A DNA stretch of 64,000 bases from an uncultured Bacteroidales bacterium (lineage in GTDB: Bacteria > Bacteroidota > Bacteroidia > Bacteroidales > Muribaculaceae), in assembly GCA_902793405.1 (NCBI GenBank), contig CADBDH010000008.1:62001-126000 (forward strand), in the 5' to 3' direction. The notes under the pieces are model-generated. The model had not been told where the DNA came from, did not search any database, and worked only from the letters and a program-made list of their open reading frames with translations. Numbering within the stretch: position 1 is the stretch's first letter; the number at the start of each line of letters is the position of its first letter. A program made the position numbers and the translations under genes. Of the stretch, positions 7,826 through 15,541 are shown piece after piece.

Positions 7826-8650
7826 CTCTATTCTCCATTCAGGATGAAATTGATGATGTAGTTGATGTCGCCAATGTTGATTTCGCCGTCATCGTTTGCG
7901 TCGGCGGCGGGTGCACGAGTATGTCGGGTTGTAGTAGATGCCTTTATAGATGATTTGGCCGTTTTCTATGGCATGGCTAAAATGGAAACTGGTATCGTAA
8001 TAACCTGTGGAACCTGGACGACAAGGGAATAACGTATAGCTATCACCAGGAGCGTCAATGCCGATCCCTTCTATGATATAGAACGGCTCGGGACCTCCAA
8101 GAGTATTGGTATACTGTTTCACATGATGATTACCTATTGCAATGGTATCAATTGATAATAATTGGTAATACGGACTGATATTGTAGTGAGAGTCCCAATA
8201 GGCGACAGGATCTTGGAAATCATAAAGAACAAACTCATTGCCATCGCGAATGTCTTCAAATATAACACCTCCTTCACAAATGTTTCCAATCGGACAGTCG
8301 GCATAAGTTTTTCCATCGGGAACAATGCCATAAACCACTTTGTTCTCTTCGCGAAGATAGATTGGAATTGTATCATTCACCTCATTGATGGCATTCCTGT
8401 AATACTTATGCAGAGCCTTGTAGTCTTTGCCGTTAATTACGGTGTCACCTTTAAATTCCAGATTCAAATAAACCGTTCCAGTCTGCAAATCAGGATCAGG
8501 AGGATAATATTGATTACCCCTATTATTATAAAAATAGACCCACTTTACGCCCTCTCGCACGAAAGGGACGTACTCGTATTCCTGTGCCACAGCTTGGGTC
8601 ATGCCCAGCAGGGCGAGAAGTGATATTAGTAATGTCTTTTTCATAAGCAT
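7826..8650 (-). pseudogene. Frameshifted dockerin-like secreted protein (paralogue 2)
   Basis: The open frame runs from the signal peptide (MLMKKTLLISLLALLGMTQA, start at 8650; a longer upstream ATG is rejected) to a stop at 7889. Compared with paralogue 3, 11 bases are missing near 7924: paralogue 3 reads GTATGTCCAAACAAGTCAGG where this copy reads GTATGTCGGG. The shift replaces the dockerin repeat with YSCTRRRRKR. The intact dockerin coding sequence is still present out of frame at 7826-7888. The N-terminal 250 residues remain open and resemble paralogue 3 (EYEYVPFVREGVKWVYFY, ENGQIIYKGIYYNP). A truncated protein without its dockerin tail may still be made. Confidence 0.8.
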
Positions 8651-8679
8651 GATTTTTGATTGAATGTGATGAAATGTTG

Positions 8680-8687
8680 CAAAGTTA
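8680..8687 (-). promoter_or_regulatory. -7 box for paralogue 2
   Basis: The minus strand reads TAACTTTG 30 bases before the signal-peptide ATG. It supports the start at 8650 and suggests the frameshifted gene may still be transcribed. Confidence 0.5.
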
Positions 8688-8713
8688 ACTGGAAGTTGTT
8701 GTTTTTTTGAATT

Positions 8714-8795
8714 ACACGAATGCCCAGAAATGTCCACGAATCATCATGAATAAAATATTTAATGGTCATTCATGGCTATTTATGGCCATTCGTGT
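8714..8795. repeat. CACGAATG palindromic repeat, single copy
   Basis: Starts ACACGAATGCCCAGAAATG and ends TTTATGGCCATTCGTG. It separates paralogues 2 and 3 of the dockerin-like family. Confidence 0.8.
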
Positions 8796-8815
8796 TCAAT
8801 AATGAAGTACCGTTT

Positions 8816-9667
8816 CTATTCTCCATTCAGGATGAAATTGATGATGTAGTTGATGTCGCCAATGTTGATTTCGCCGTCATCGTTTGCGTCGGCGGCGGGT
8901 GCACGAGTATGTCCAAACAAGTCAGGGTTGTAGTAGATGCCTTTATAGATGATTTGGCCGTTTTCTATGGCATGGCTAAAATAATACATTACCTGAGTTA
9001 TCCCTGTAGTTATACCATAAAAGTAATTCAGTGGCATACCTGGAGAATCCCCCACAAACCCCAATCCTTCAATGATGTACTCATAGCTATCATAGGAATT
9101 AACGTGGTTAAAGACATATTTCTTTCTCAGTTGATTACCAATGAGGATGGTTTCTGAACCCATAAAGTGCAGTTGGTACATCGTGATGTTTGAAACATAG
9201 TCGGTATAAAAACTCTCCGGATCATTGAAGTCGTAAAGAACAAATTCAACCCCAGTACTGATATTTGAGAATAATTTAGCATCATAGATCATGGTCCCAA
9301 TACCTATCGGGCATTCCCAATATCTTGTTTCATTAGGAATTATGCCATACACCACTTTGTTTTCTTCGCGCAGATAGACAGGAACTGTGTCATTCTCATT
9401 GTTAATGGACGTGCCACTGTAAAGATGAACTGGTTTGTAATCTTTTCCATAAATGACAGTGTCACCTTTCATTTCTAATGAATAATAATGACGTCCTTCT
9501 GGAATGAAGCCATCCTCATAGCTCATGCCTGCTATAGGATTGTCATAAAAGTACACCCACTTGACGCCCTCGCGCACGAAGGGGACGTACTCGTATTCCT
9601 GAGCCACAGCTTGGATCATGCCCAGTAGGGCGAAAAGTGATATAAGTAATGTCTTTTTCATAAGCAT
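8816..9667 (-). CDS. Secreted dockerin-like protein (paralogue 3)
   Basis: A 283-residue exported protein with signal peptide MLMKKTLLISLFALLGMIQA, nearly identical to paralogue 1 at that point. The central domain (EYEYVPFVREGVKWVYFYDN, GDTVIYGKDYKPVHLY, EYIIEGLGFVGD, ENGQIIYKGIYYNP) is the same family as its neighbours. Only one dockerin-like repeat remains (ADANDDGEINIGDINYII). Compared with paralogue 1 the first repeat and linker, about 30 residues, are cleanly absent at the junction PDLFGHTRAP, an in-frame loss. Function is unknown; surface or secreted location is inferred from the signal peptide. The three genes look more AT-rich than flanking genes. Confidence 0.72.
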   Translation of the reverse strand: MLMKKTLLISLFALLGMIQAVAQEYEYVPFVREGVKWVYFYDNPIAGMSYEDGFIPEGRHYYSLEMKGDTVIYGKDYKPVHLYSGTSINNENDTVPVYLREENKVVYGIIPNETRYWECPIGIGTMIYDAKLFSNISTGVEFVLYDFNDPESFYTDYVSNITMYQLHFMGSETILIGNQLRKKYVFNHVNSYDSYEYIIEGLGFVGDSPGMPLNYFYGITTGITQVMYYFSHAIENGQIIYKGIYYNPDLFGHTRAPAADANDDGEINIGDINYIINFILNGE

Positions 9668-9701
9668 GATTTTATTTCTCGTTAAACAAAATGATTTGTT
9701 G

Positions 9702-9709
9702 CAAAATTA
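9702..9709 (-). promoter_or_regulatory. -7 box for paralogue 3
   Basis: The minus strand reads TAATTTTG 35 bases before the start codon. The first bases after the gene start (GATTTTATTTCTCGTTAAAC) are shared with paralogue 1, so the promoter region was duplicated with the gene. Confidence 0.5.
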
Positions 9710-9850
9710 CTAATAACTATCGAAAAAGGCACCACATTCGCACCTCATTTAGAAAATTGCAAATTGCTGAAAGTCTTGCATCTAAAAAAATAAAATCTCA
9801 TTTGGGCATAATCTGGCTTTCGCAGACGTGTTTCATTGCGTCAAAAAGAG

Positions 9851-9858
9851 TAATTTTG
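9851..9858 (+). promoter_or_regulatory. -7 box for the TPR regulator gene
   Basis: TAATTTTG matches TAnnTTTG and lies 20 bases before the ATG at 9878, predicting a very short leader. No exact -33 TTTG is present. Confidence 0.55.
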
Positions 9859-9877
9859 CACAAAAATCGATTACCTC

Positions 9878-11569
9878 ATGTCAACCACCAAGAGCATCTT
9901 CTTTCCACTCATGGCCGTCTTGGCTCTCATGCTGGCAGGGTGCCGTCACGATAGTGCTGCCATGCAGGAACTGTCACGCATCGACTCGATGGTCTATCAT
10001 CAAGGCGAAAGGGAAGCATTGCCCTTGCTGCAGCAGATGAATACTGCACAATTCAGCAAAGGGGAGCGAGCCTATTATGACGTGTTGCTTTCAATGGCGA
10101 TGTACAAGAACTATGTGCCGTGTACCAGCGATTCGGCCATCAACAAGGCCGTTGACTACTATAAGCGTTCAGGAGATGACTTGCAGTATCTAAAAGCCCT
10201 CATCGCCCAGGGATGCGTCAACGAGGATTTGGGTAACCTTGAAAAGGCGGTTGACAGCTACCATCATGCCGAAGCGCTCCCGTTAGCCACCGATAGCTCG
10301 ATGATCGCCTACGCAAAACTGAGATTGGGCTCACTATACCAATCGCAGGTGATAGGGACCAACACAATCGCATTGGAGAAATACAAGGATGCATTGCCTA
10401 TTTACAAAGCCCTAGGAGACAAGCATTACGAACTGGTGTGCCTGTCAAGTATTGGTGGTATTTATCGGAATATTGATGAAAAACATGATTCGGCAGTTAT
10501 CTATTTGAATGATGCCATAGACTTGGCCCAAGAAATGGATGATCAATATAGTCTCTTCGCTAACAGTTATATCCTGTCAGAGTATTATCTCGTCAGGGAA
10601 AAAGATTATCAGCGAGCCAAGGAGTTGGCACGGCAAGCCATCTCGGTTAATCCGGCTATCATCGACCACCCACGTGCACATTATCGACTTGCCTCATCTT
10701 ATATGTTCCTTGGACAACCCGATTCGGCGATTTATTGTTTGAAACAGGCTCCGCGTGCCAGTAATGCTAGGGATAGCATCGTTTATTTCGAACTTATGTC
10801 CGAACTGGAGCATCGGTATTGGAAAGATGAGGAAAAATCCAAAAACTATATCCAATCGGCTCATGCTATAGCAGATTCATTGACCATCAATGGACTGAAT
10901 GACCGCCTGCGTGGCGTCGAGAAGAAATATGATGTGCAGTTGGCGGAGTTGAACCAGGTGAAGAACGAATCCCGATTGAGAGGGGCTATGTTGCTGGCGG
11001 CCTTGCTGGCTTTGGCTCTGCTGGCGGCTACTTTCTTGGTGTGGCGGTACAGGAACCAGCTGAAAATGAGACAAAACGAGGTCGATATGCTCAAGGCCGA
11101 CCTGGACGGCTCGCTGGCGAGCCTGGAGCAGATGCAGACGCGCTTGAACAAGGTGGAGACAAGTCCGCGCAACGACGAACTGAAAGCCGCCATTGCCAAC
11201 CAGATTCAGACCGTGCACCAGTTGTTGGAGTGGTCTTACCAGCATGACGAAAAGACATTTACCCGCAAATTTAACGAGATGATGACCCTGCGGGGTGCCG
11301 AAGACAAAAGCTACTGGAAGAACCTGCAACTGCTGGTCAACGACCTGTATGACAACGTGCTGGTGGCTGCCCAAGAGGCAGCGGGAGGTAAACTCAGGGA
11401 TGACGAGCTGAACTATCTGGCGCTGTATTGCTGCGGCTTCTCGCGCACGGTCATCATGGTGACGATGGATTACGGTAACATCGGTACTGTCTATAACAAG
11501 AGAATCCAAATCGCCAAGAAACTTGGCGTCAACAACCTCGACGACTTCGTGAAACCGTATATAAAGTAA
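9878..11569 (+). CDS. TPR membrane protein with cytoplasmic C-terminal domain (putative regulator)
   Basis: A 563-residue protein. The N-terminus (MSTTKSIFFPLMAVLALMLAGC) has a lipobox-like AGC. Residues about 60-340 form tetratricopeptide repeats (DDLQYLKALIAQGCVNEDLG, KHYELVCLSSIGGIYRNI, DQYSLFANSYILSEYYL), expected to face the periplasm. A single membrane helix follows (about 368-388), then a coiled coil and a C-terminal domain ending DYGNIGTVYNKRIQIAKKLG (about 533-552), which looks like a winged-helix or LuxR-type segment. This architecture is common in Bacteroides/Prevotella and is usually annotated as a TPR-containing transcriptional regulator; DNA binding by the C-terminus is inferred. 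It stands alone on the plus strand. Confidence 0.7.
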   Translation: MSTTKSIFFPLMAVLALMLAGCRHDSAAMQELSRIDSMVYHQGEREALPLLQQMNTAQFSKGERAYYDVLLSMAMYKNYVPCTSDSAINKAVDYYKRSGDDLQYLKALIAQGCVNEDLGNLEKAVDSYHHAEALPLATDSSMIAYAKLRLGSLYQSQVIGTNTIALEKYKDALPIYKALGDKHYELVCLSSIGGIYRNIDEKHDSAVIYLNDAIDLAQEMDDQYSLFANSYILSEYYLVREKDYQRAKELARQAISVNPAIIDHPRAHYRLASSYMFLGQPDSAIYCLKQAPRASNARDSIVYFELMSELEHRYWKDEEKSKNYIQSAHAIADSLTINGLNDRLRGVEKKYDVQLAELNQVKNESRLRGAMLLAALLALALLAATFLVWRYRNQLKMRQNEVDMLKADLDGSLASLEQMQTRLNKVETSPRNDELKAAIANQIQTVHQLLEWSYQHDEKTFTRKFNEMMTLRGAEDKSYWKNLQLLVNDLYDNVLVAAQEAAGGKLRDDELNYLALYCCGFSRTVIMVTMDYGNIGTVYNKRIQIAKKLGVNNLDDFVKPYIK

Positions 11570-11610
11570 AATCGACGAAATAAACCATTCGAGTTCTCAG
11601 TGTGTTGGCC

Positions 11611-11692
11611 AGTAGAGACGCAAAATCTTGCGTCTCCATTCGTCAAATCTTACCGAGAGCTGCCCCAGAGACGCAAGATTTTGCGTCTCTAC
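11611..11692. repeat. GACGCAAAATCTTGCGTC palindromic element, copy 1
   Basis: AGTAGAGACGCAAAATCTTG at the left and CAAGATTTTGCGTCTCTAC at the right are inverted repeats about 82 bp end to end, and each arm is itself palindromic (GACGCAAAATCTTGCGTC). A near-identical copy with a different centre lies at 60096-60178 and a decayed copy at 52568-52659. No coding capacity; the ends suggest a miniature mobile or structural repeat. Confidence 0.8.
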
Positions 11693-11695
11693 ATT

Positions 11696-11773
11696 GCGTC
11701 TGAGCATGAGGCAAAAGGACGCGGATGCCCATAGTTTAATTCGTTAAATTCGCAGACCATTAAAATCTTAGCG
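11696..11773. repeat. GCGGATGCC dispersed repeat, copy 1
   Basis: A 78-bp direct repeat beginning GCGTCTGAGCATGAGGCAAA, containing GACGCGGATGCCC and ending ATTAAAATCTTAGCG. The same sequence recurs at 11861-11939. The 87 bases between the two copies hold no recognisable gene. Confidence 0.85.
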
Positions 11774-11860
11774 TCTGAGGGTGGCCCAGGGTGCGGATGT
11801 CTAATACAAAAAGTTGTAACGGTTGTTTAATTAGTTAGTTGTCTAAGTTGTTTGAAAAGC

Positions 11861-11939
11861 GCGTCTGAGCATGAGGCAAAAGAACGCGGATGCCCTTAGT
11901 TTAATTCGTTAAATTCGCAGACCATTAAAATCTTAGCGT
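11861..11939. repeat. GCGGATGCC dispersed repeat, copy 2
   Basis: A near-identical direct repeat of 11696-11773. Its final CTTAGCG overlaps the stop codon of the LOG gene (TTA at 11933-11935), so the repeat supplies that gene's last codons. Confidence 0.85.
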
Positions 11940-12475
11940 GGGGCCAGGGTGTTGAGGGTTGCAATGAGGTCGCTGGCGGTGGGGGCGACGAGGGTGCGGG
12001 CCAGGTTCTTGCCGCGGGCGAAGGGGGTACGGGTCATGTCGTCGAGCTGTTGGACGGTGGCGTCGTACAGGCCGTCGATGTTGGCGACGATGACGGGGCG
12101 CGGGTCGTCATTGCCGATGGTCATGACGGCGAGGGTGGACATCCACTCGTCGAGGGTGCCGATGCCGCCGGGCATCACGACGAACACGTCGCCATGCTCA
12201 ATCATGTACTGCTTGCGGTCGCCCAGGTTGGCGGTATAGACCACCTCGTCGCACAAGGGGTCGATGCGGTGCCTGAACATCTCGGGGATTACACCGATAA
12301 CGTGCCCGCCGGCCTCGTGGGCTGCGGCTGCGGTGATGTGCATCAGCCCCGCGTTGGAGCCTCCGTAGAGCAAGGTGTACCCATTCTGGCCAATCCAAGT
12401 GCCCAGGTCATGGGCCAACTGCTGGTATTTCTCCTCCAGCCCCGCTTGCGAGCTGCAATAGACAACAATGGTCAT
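11933..12475 (-). CDS. LOG-family nucleoside 5'-monophosphate phosphoribohydrolase
   Basis: A 180-residue cytoplasmic protein of the LOG (Lonely Guy, TIGR00730) family, which cleaves the base from nucleoside monophosphates (cytokinin-type in characterised members). The signature PGGIGTLDE is at residues 102-110, preceded by DRKQYMIEHGDVFVVM, with the nucleotide-binding GGSNAGLM at 38-45. Length and order are normal for the family. The stop codon and the last codon or so lie inside a dispersed intergenic repeat, so the extreme C-terminus may differ from relatives. No operon partner: repeats lie on both sides. Confidence 0.9.
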   Translation of the reverse strand: MTIVVYCSSQAGLEEKYQQLAHDLGTWIGQNGYTLLYGGSNAGLMHITAAAAHEAGGHVIGVIPEMFRHRIDPLCDEVVYTANLGDRKQYMIEHGDVFVVMPGGIGTLDEWMSTLAVMTIGNDDPRPVIVANIDGLYDATVQQLDDMTRTPFARGKNLARTLVAPTASDLIATLNTLAPR

Positions 12476-12477
12476 TG

Positions 12478-12517
12478 TTTAGTTTTTAGTTGTTAGTTTT
12501 TAGTTGTTAGTAGGGAT
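12478..12517. repeat. 7-base-periodic intergenic repeat (TAGTTTT/TAGTTGT)
   Basis: TAGTTTT TAGTTGT TAGTTTT TAGTTGT TAG starts just upstream of the LOG start codon. It belongs to the same heptamer class as the arrays at 1237, 13918, 19432, 20313, 34053, 39420 and 52872. Confidence 0.8.
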
Positions 12518-12604
12518 ACTATCGCCTGAAAGTCACTCCACACTCCTCACTCAGAGGACATTGTCGTATTTTAACTATGAATTGCACAAATTTCACGAAA
12601 CCAT

Positions 12605-12683
12605 GTCGCGGATGTCAATTAGTGAAATTTGAAATAATCACGAGTGCGGATGCCAATTAGTTTATTCCGCGTAATTCGTAGTT
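12605..12683. repeat. GCGGATGCC dispersed repeat, degenerate copy
   Basis: Contains GTCGCGGATGTCAATTAGTG and AGTGCGGATGCCAATTAG followed by TTTATTCCGCGTAATTCGTAG, related to the copies at 11696 and 20200. It lies just downstream of birA. Confidence 0.6.
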
Positions 12684-12688
12684 TGTTT

Positions 12689-13441
12689 TTAGAGGACGGT
12701 GTCGTTGATGATGTGCTTGACTTCCTTGAACAGGTAGCTATGGGTGGTGCCGTCCTCGTGGCGTAGGGTGAGGGTGCCGTCGGGGGCGATACCGGCAACG
12801 CTCGCCATGAATCGGTGGCCTGCTGCGCCCTCATAGGGGTGCTGCTGCCCGTCGTTGCGGTACAGGGCCTCCATGTAGCGCTGATGCAGGTCGTCGCGCG
12901 CTTTGTCATCGTTCAGCGAGTCCACCAGTTCCTCGATGCGGGAGCACACGCGCTTGAGCAGTGCCATCAGGTCGTGCTCATGGCCCGTGATGTTCACGAG
13001 TGAGACGGGATTGGGCGCATCGCTCACGAAATGCTCCTGGTTGACGTTGATGCCGATGCCCACGATGCACGTGGCGATGTCGCTGCCGTCGAGCGAGTTC
13101 TCCAATAGCATGCCGCACACCTTCTTGTCCTGCCAATAGACGTCGTTGGGCCACTTGACGGCAAAACCGTCGCCAGCTTCGGCCGTCAGCGCCTCGACAA
13201 CCGCCAGGGCAGCTGCCTCGCTCAAGTAGAACTGGTCGCGCGCCTTGACAGGCGGACGCTTGAGCAGCTGCGAGAAGGTAAGGTTCTTGCCGTCCTCGCT
13301 CTCCCAGGAGTTGCCCTTCTGGCCTCGGCCCGCCGTTTGGCTGGGGGTATAAATGACCGTACCGCCCGGCAGCGTTGCTGCCAAGCGGGACAGGTAAGTG
13401 TTGGTGCTCGCCGTCTGGCTGACCTTGATGTAATGTGGCAT
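12689..13441 (-). CDS. birA: Biotin--[acetyl-CoA-carboxylase] ligase
   Basis: A 250-residue enzyme that activates biotin as biotinyl-AMP and attaches it to biotin carboxyl carrier proteins. Conserved elements in order are SQTASTNTYL (8-17), the biotinyl-AMP loop TAGRGQKGNSW (36-46), KWPND (96-100), KKVCGMLLEN (106-115) and GIGINVNQE (about 127-135). There is no N-terminal helix-turn-helix, so this is a class I ligase without repressor function. It starts two bases after the tsaE stop codon and is probably translated from the same transcript. Confidence 0.96.
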   Translation of the reverse strand: MPHYIKVSQTASTNTYLSRLAATLPGGTVIYTPSQTAGRGQKGNSWESEDGKNLTFSQLLKRPPVKARDQFYLSEAAALAVVEALTAEAGDGFAVKWPNDVYWQDKKVCGMLLENSLDGSDIATCIVGIGINVNQEHFVSDAPNPVSLVNITGHEHDLMALLKRVCSRIEELVDSLNDDKARDDLHQRYMEALYRNDGQQHPYEGAAGHRFMASVAGIAPDGTLTLRHEDGTTHSYLFKEVKHIINDTVL

Positions 13442-13443
13442 GG

Positions 13444-13893
13444 TCAGACGGTGGGGAAGGTCATCTTGAGGGTGCGGCTCTCGTCGTCATTGACGGTGAT
13501 ATCGACACGCACGGTATCGTCGGGCAACAGGCCGTCGATGCGCTCGGGCCACTCGATAAAGCACAGCGCGCCGCTGTCGAAGTAGTCCTCGGCGCCCAGG
13601 TCAACGGCTTCTTCCTCCTTCTCCAGGCGATAGCAGTCGAAGTGGTAGATCAGCTCGGCCGTGGTATCGCTGCGGTACTCGTTGATGATTGCAAACGAGG
13701 GCGAGTTGGTCACGTCGCTCTCGACGCCCAGCTGCTTGCACAGCGCATTGATGAATGTGGTCTTGCCGGCACCCATCTCGCCGTAGAAGGCATAGACGGT
13801 CAGGTCGCCCATCTCGGTCATGAACTTGTAGGCAGCCTCCTCGAGGGCCTCCAGATTAGGAATTGCTATTTCAATTACTTTCTTATCTTCCAT
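13444..13893 (-). CDS. tsaE: tRNA threonylcarbamoyladenosine biosynthesis ATPase TsaE
   Basis: A 149-residue P-loop ATPase that works with TsaB and TsaD to make the t6A modification at position 37 of ANN-decoding tRNAs. The Walker A motif GEMGAGKTT is at residues 38-46. [12 protein letters not shown] (about 78-89), HFDCYRLE (about 101) and CFIEWPERI (about 123) are family motifs. Length is normal. It precedes birA with a two-base gap, and a 64-base heptamer-repeat spacer separates it from porX upstream. Confidence 0.95.
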   Translation of the reverse strand: MEDKKVIEIAIPNLEALEEAAYKFMTEMGDLTVYAFYGEMGAGKTTFINALCKQLGVESDVTNSPSFAIINEYRSDTTAELIYHFDCYRLEKEEEAVDLGAEDYFDSGALCFIEWPERIDGLLPDDTVRVDITVNDDESRTLKMTFPTV

Positions 13894-13917
13894 ATATCAG
13901 CTACATTTTATGTCTAA

Positions 13918-13961
13918 ATAAACTAAAAACTAGGGACTAAAAACTAGGGACTAGAAACTAC
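13918..13961. repeat. 7-base-periodic intergenic repeat (ACTAGGG/ACTAAAA)
   Basis: ACTAAAA ACTAGGG ACTAAAA ACTAGGG ACTAGAA ACTA fills the gap between porX and tsaE and runs to the porX stop codon. Confidence 0.8.
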
Positions 13962-15502
13962 TTCGGTGCCAGCGTCACGATGGGCACGAGCATCTCTTCC
14001 ATCGAGATGCCGCCGTGCTGGAACGTGTCGTTGTAATACGAGACGTAGTAGTTGTAGTTGTTGGGATAGGCAAAGAAGTCGCGGTTCATCGCAAAGATGT
14101 AGGTGCTCGAGATGTTGGGAGCGGGCAGACCCACACGCTTGGGCTGCTTGATTTCATAGACTTGCTTGCCGTTGTAGGTCAGGCTCTTGCCCACCTTGTA
14201 ACGCAGGTTGGTGTTGATGTTCTTGTCGCCAATGACGTTGATGGGACGGTCCACCTTGATGGTGCCATGGTCGGTGGTGAGCACGACCTTGTAACCGTTC
14301 TCGGCCATGAGTTTGAAGATCTCGAGCACATTGGAGTTGTTGAACCACGACTCGGTGAGCGAGCGGTAGGCTTTGTCGGAGTTGGCCAGCTCGCGAATCA
14401 TCTTGGACTCGGTGCGTGCGTGCGAGAGCATATCCACAAAGTTGAAGACCAGCACGTTGAGCTCATAGTTCTTGAATTTGCCAAAGTTTTGCATCACGCG
14501 CTCGCCGGCGGCGCTGTCGTTCATCTTGCTGTAAGAGAAGTGTATCTTGCGGCGGTAGCGGTCGAGCAGCGTCTGGATGAGCGGTGCCTCGTTCAGGTTC
14601 TTGCCTTCCTCGCTCTCCTCATCCACCCACAGGTCGGGGAACATCTTCTCGATGTCAACGGGCATCAGTCCCGAGAAGATGGCATTGCGGGCATACTGTG
14701 TTGCCGTGGGCAGGATGGTCGTGTAGAGCTCCTCGTTCTCGATGTTGAAATAATCGGCCAGCAGGGGTCTAACGGTGCGCCATTGGTCGAGCCTGAAGTT
14801 GTCGATGACGACGAAGCACACTTTCTCGCCCTTGTCCAGCAGGGGCAGCACCTTGGTCTTGAACAGCTCGTTGCTGCGCAGGGGGTGCTCGGCCTGTGTC
14901 ATCCAGTCCTCATAGTTGCGCTTGACAAACTTGGCAAAGGCGTTGTTAGCCTCCACCTTCTGCATGTGCAGCATCTCGTCCATCTTGGTGTCGGTGTTGG
15001 ACAGGGTGAGTTCCCAGTGCACGAGCGTGTTGTACAGCTCATACCAGTCCTCGATGCTTTGCGCAGCATTGATCATCTGGCTGATGCGCATGAATTCTTG
15101 CTGGTAGTCACCGGTGACTTTCTCGGTGATGAGCGCGTCGCTGTGCAGATTCTTCTTGATCGACAGCAGAATCTGGTTGGGGTTGACGGGCTTGATCAGG
15201 TAGTCGGCGATCTCGCTGCCGATGGCCTGGTTCATGATGTCCTCTTCCTCGCTCTTGGTAATCATGATGACGGGGACGTTGGGCTGCAGCATCTTGATGC
15301 GCTGCAGGGCCTCGAGTCCGCTGATGCCCGGCATGTTCTCGTCGAGGATGATTAGGTTGAAGATCTGGTTGCTGAGGCAGTCGATGGCGTCACGGCCGTT
15401 GGTGACGGTCTCGACCTCGTAGCCTTTGTTCTGCAGGAACAGGATGTGCGGCTTCAACAGGTCGATTTCATCGTCGGCCCAAAGGATTCTTTCTTTACTC
15501 AT
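13958..15502 (-). CDS. porX: T9SS response regulator PorX (receiver plus PglZ phosphatase-like domain)
   Basis: A 514-residue cytoplasmic protein. Residues 1-120 are a response-regulator receiver (ILWADDEIDLLKPH with the acidic pair D10/D11, and phosphoacceptor D54 in LIILDENMPGI). A linker follows, then a PglZ/alkaline-phosphatase-like domain (about 200-514) containing VCFVVIDNFRLDQW, ARNAIFSGLMP, VVLTTDHGTIKVDRPI and DTFQHGGISMEEMLVP. This pairing is diagnostic of PorX, the regulator that controls expression and function of type IX secretion in Bacteroidota. It begins 39 bases after the end of porW, a T9SS lipoprotein gene, and both are transcribed together towards tsaE. Confidence 0.95.
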   Translation of the reverse strand: MSKERILWADDEIDLLKPHILFLQNKGYEVETVTNGRDAIDCLSNQIFNLIILDENMPGISGLEALQRIKMLQPNVPVIMITKSEEEDIMNQAIGSEIADYLIKPVNPNQILLSIKKNLHSDALITEKVTGDYQQEFMRISQMINAAQSIEDWYELYNTLVHWELTLSNTDTKMDEMLHMQKVEANNAFAKFVKRNYEDWMTQAEHPLRSNELFKTKVLPLLDKGEKVCFVVIDNFRLDQWRTVRPLLADYFNIENEELYTTILPTATQYARNAIFSGLMPVDIEKMFPDLWVDEESEEGKNLNEAPLIQTLLDRYRRKIHFSYSKMNDSAAGERVMQNFGKFKNYELNVLVFNFVDMLSHARTESKMIRELANSDKAYRSLTESWFNNSNVLEIFKLMAENGYKVVLTTDHGTIKVDRPINVIGDKNINTNLRYKVGKSLTYNGKQVYEIKQPKRVGLPAPNISSTYIFAMNRDFFAYPNNYNYYVSYYNDTFQHGGISMEEMLVPIVTLAPK

Positions 15503-15541
15503 GTGTTATGTTTCAACGTTATGTCGTGATTGTTAGTTGTC

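Noticed and set aside
14015-15355. A 446-codon plus-strand frame opposite porX
   Set aside because: PorX on the minus strand has clear receiver and PglZ motifs; the antisense frame has no recognisable domain.
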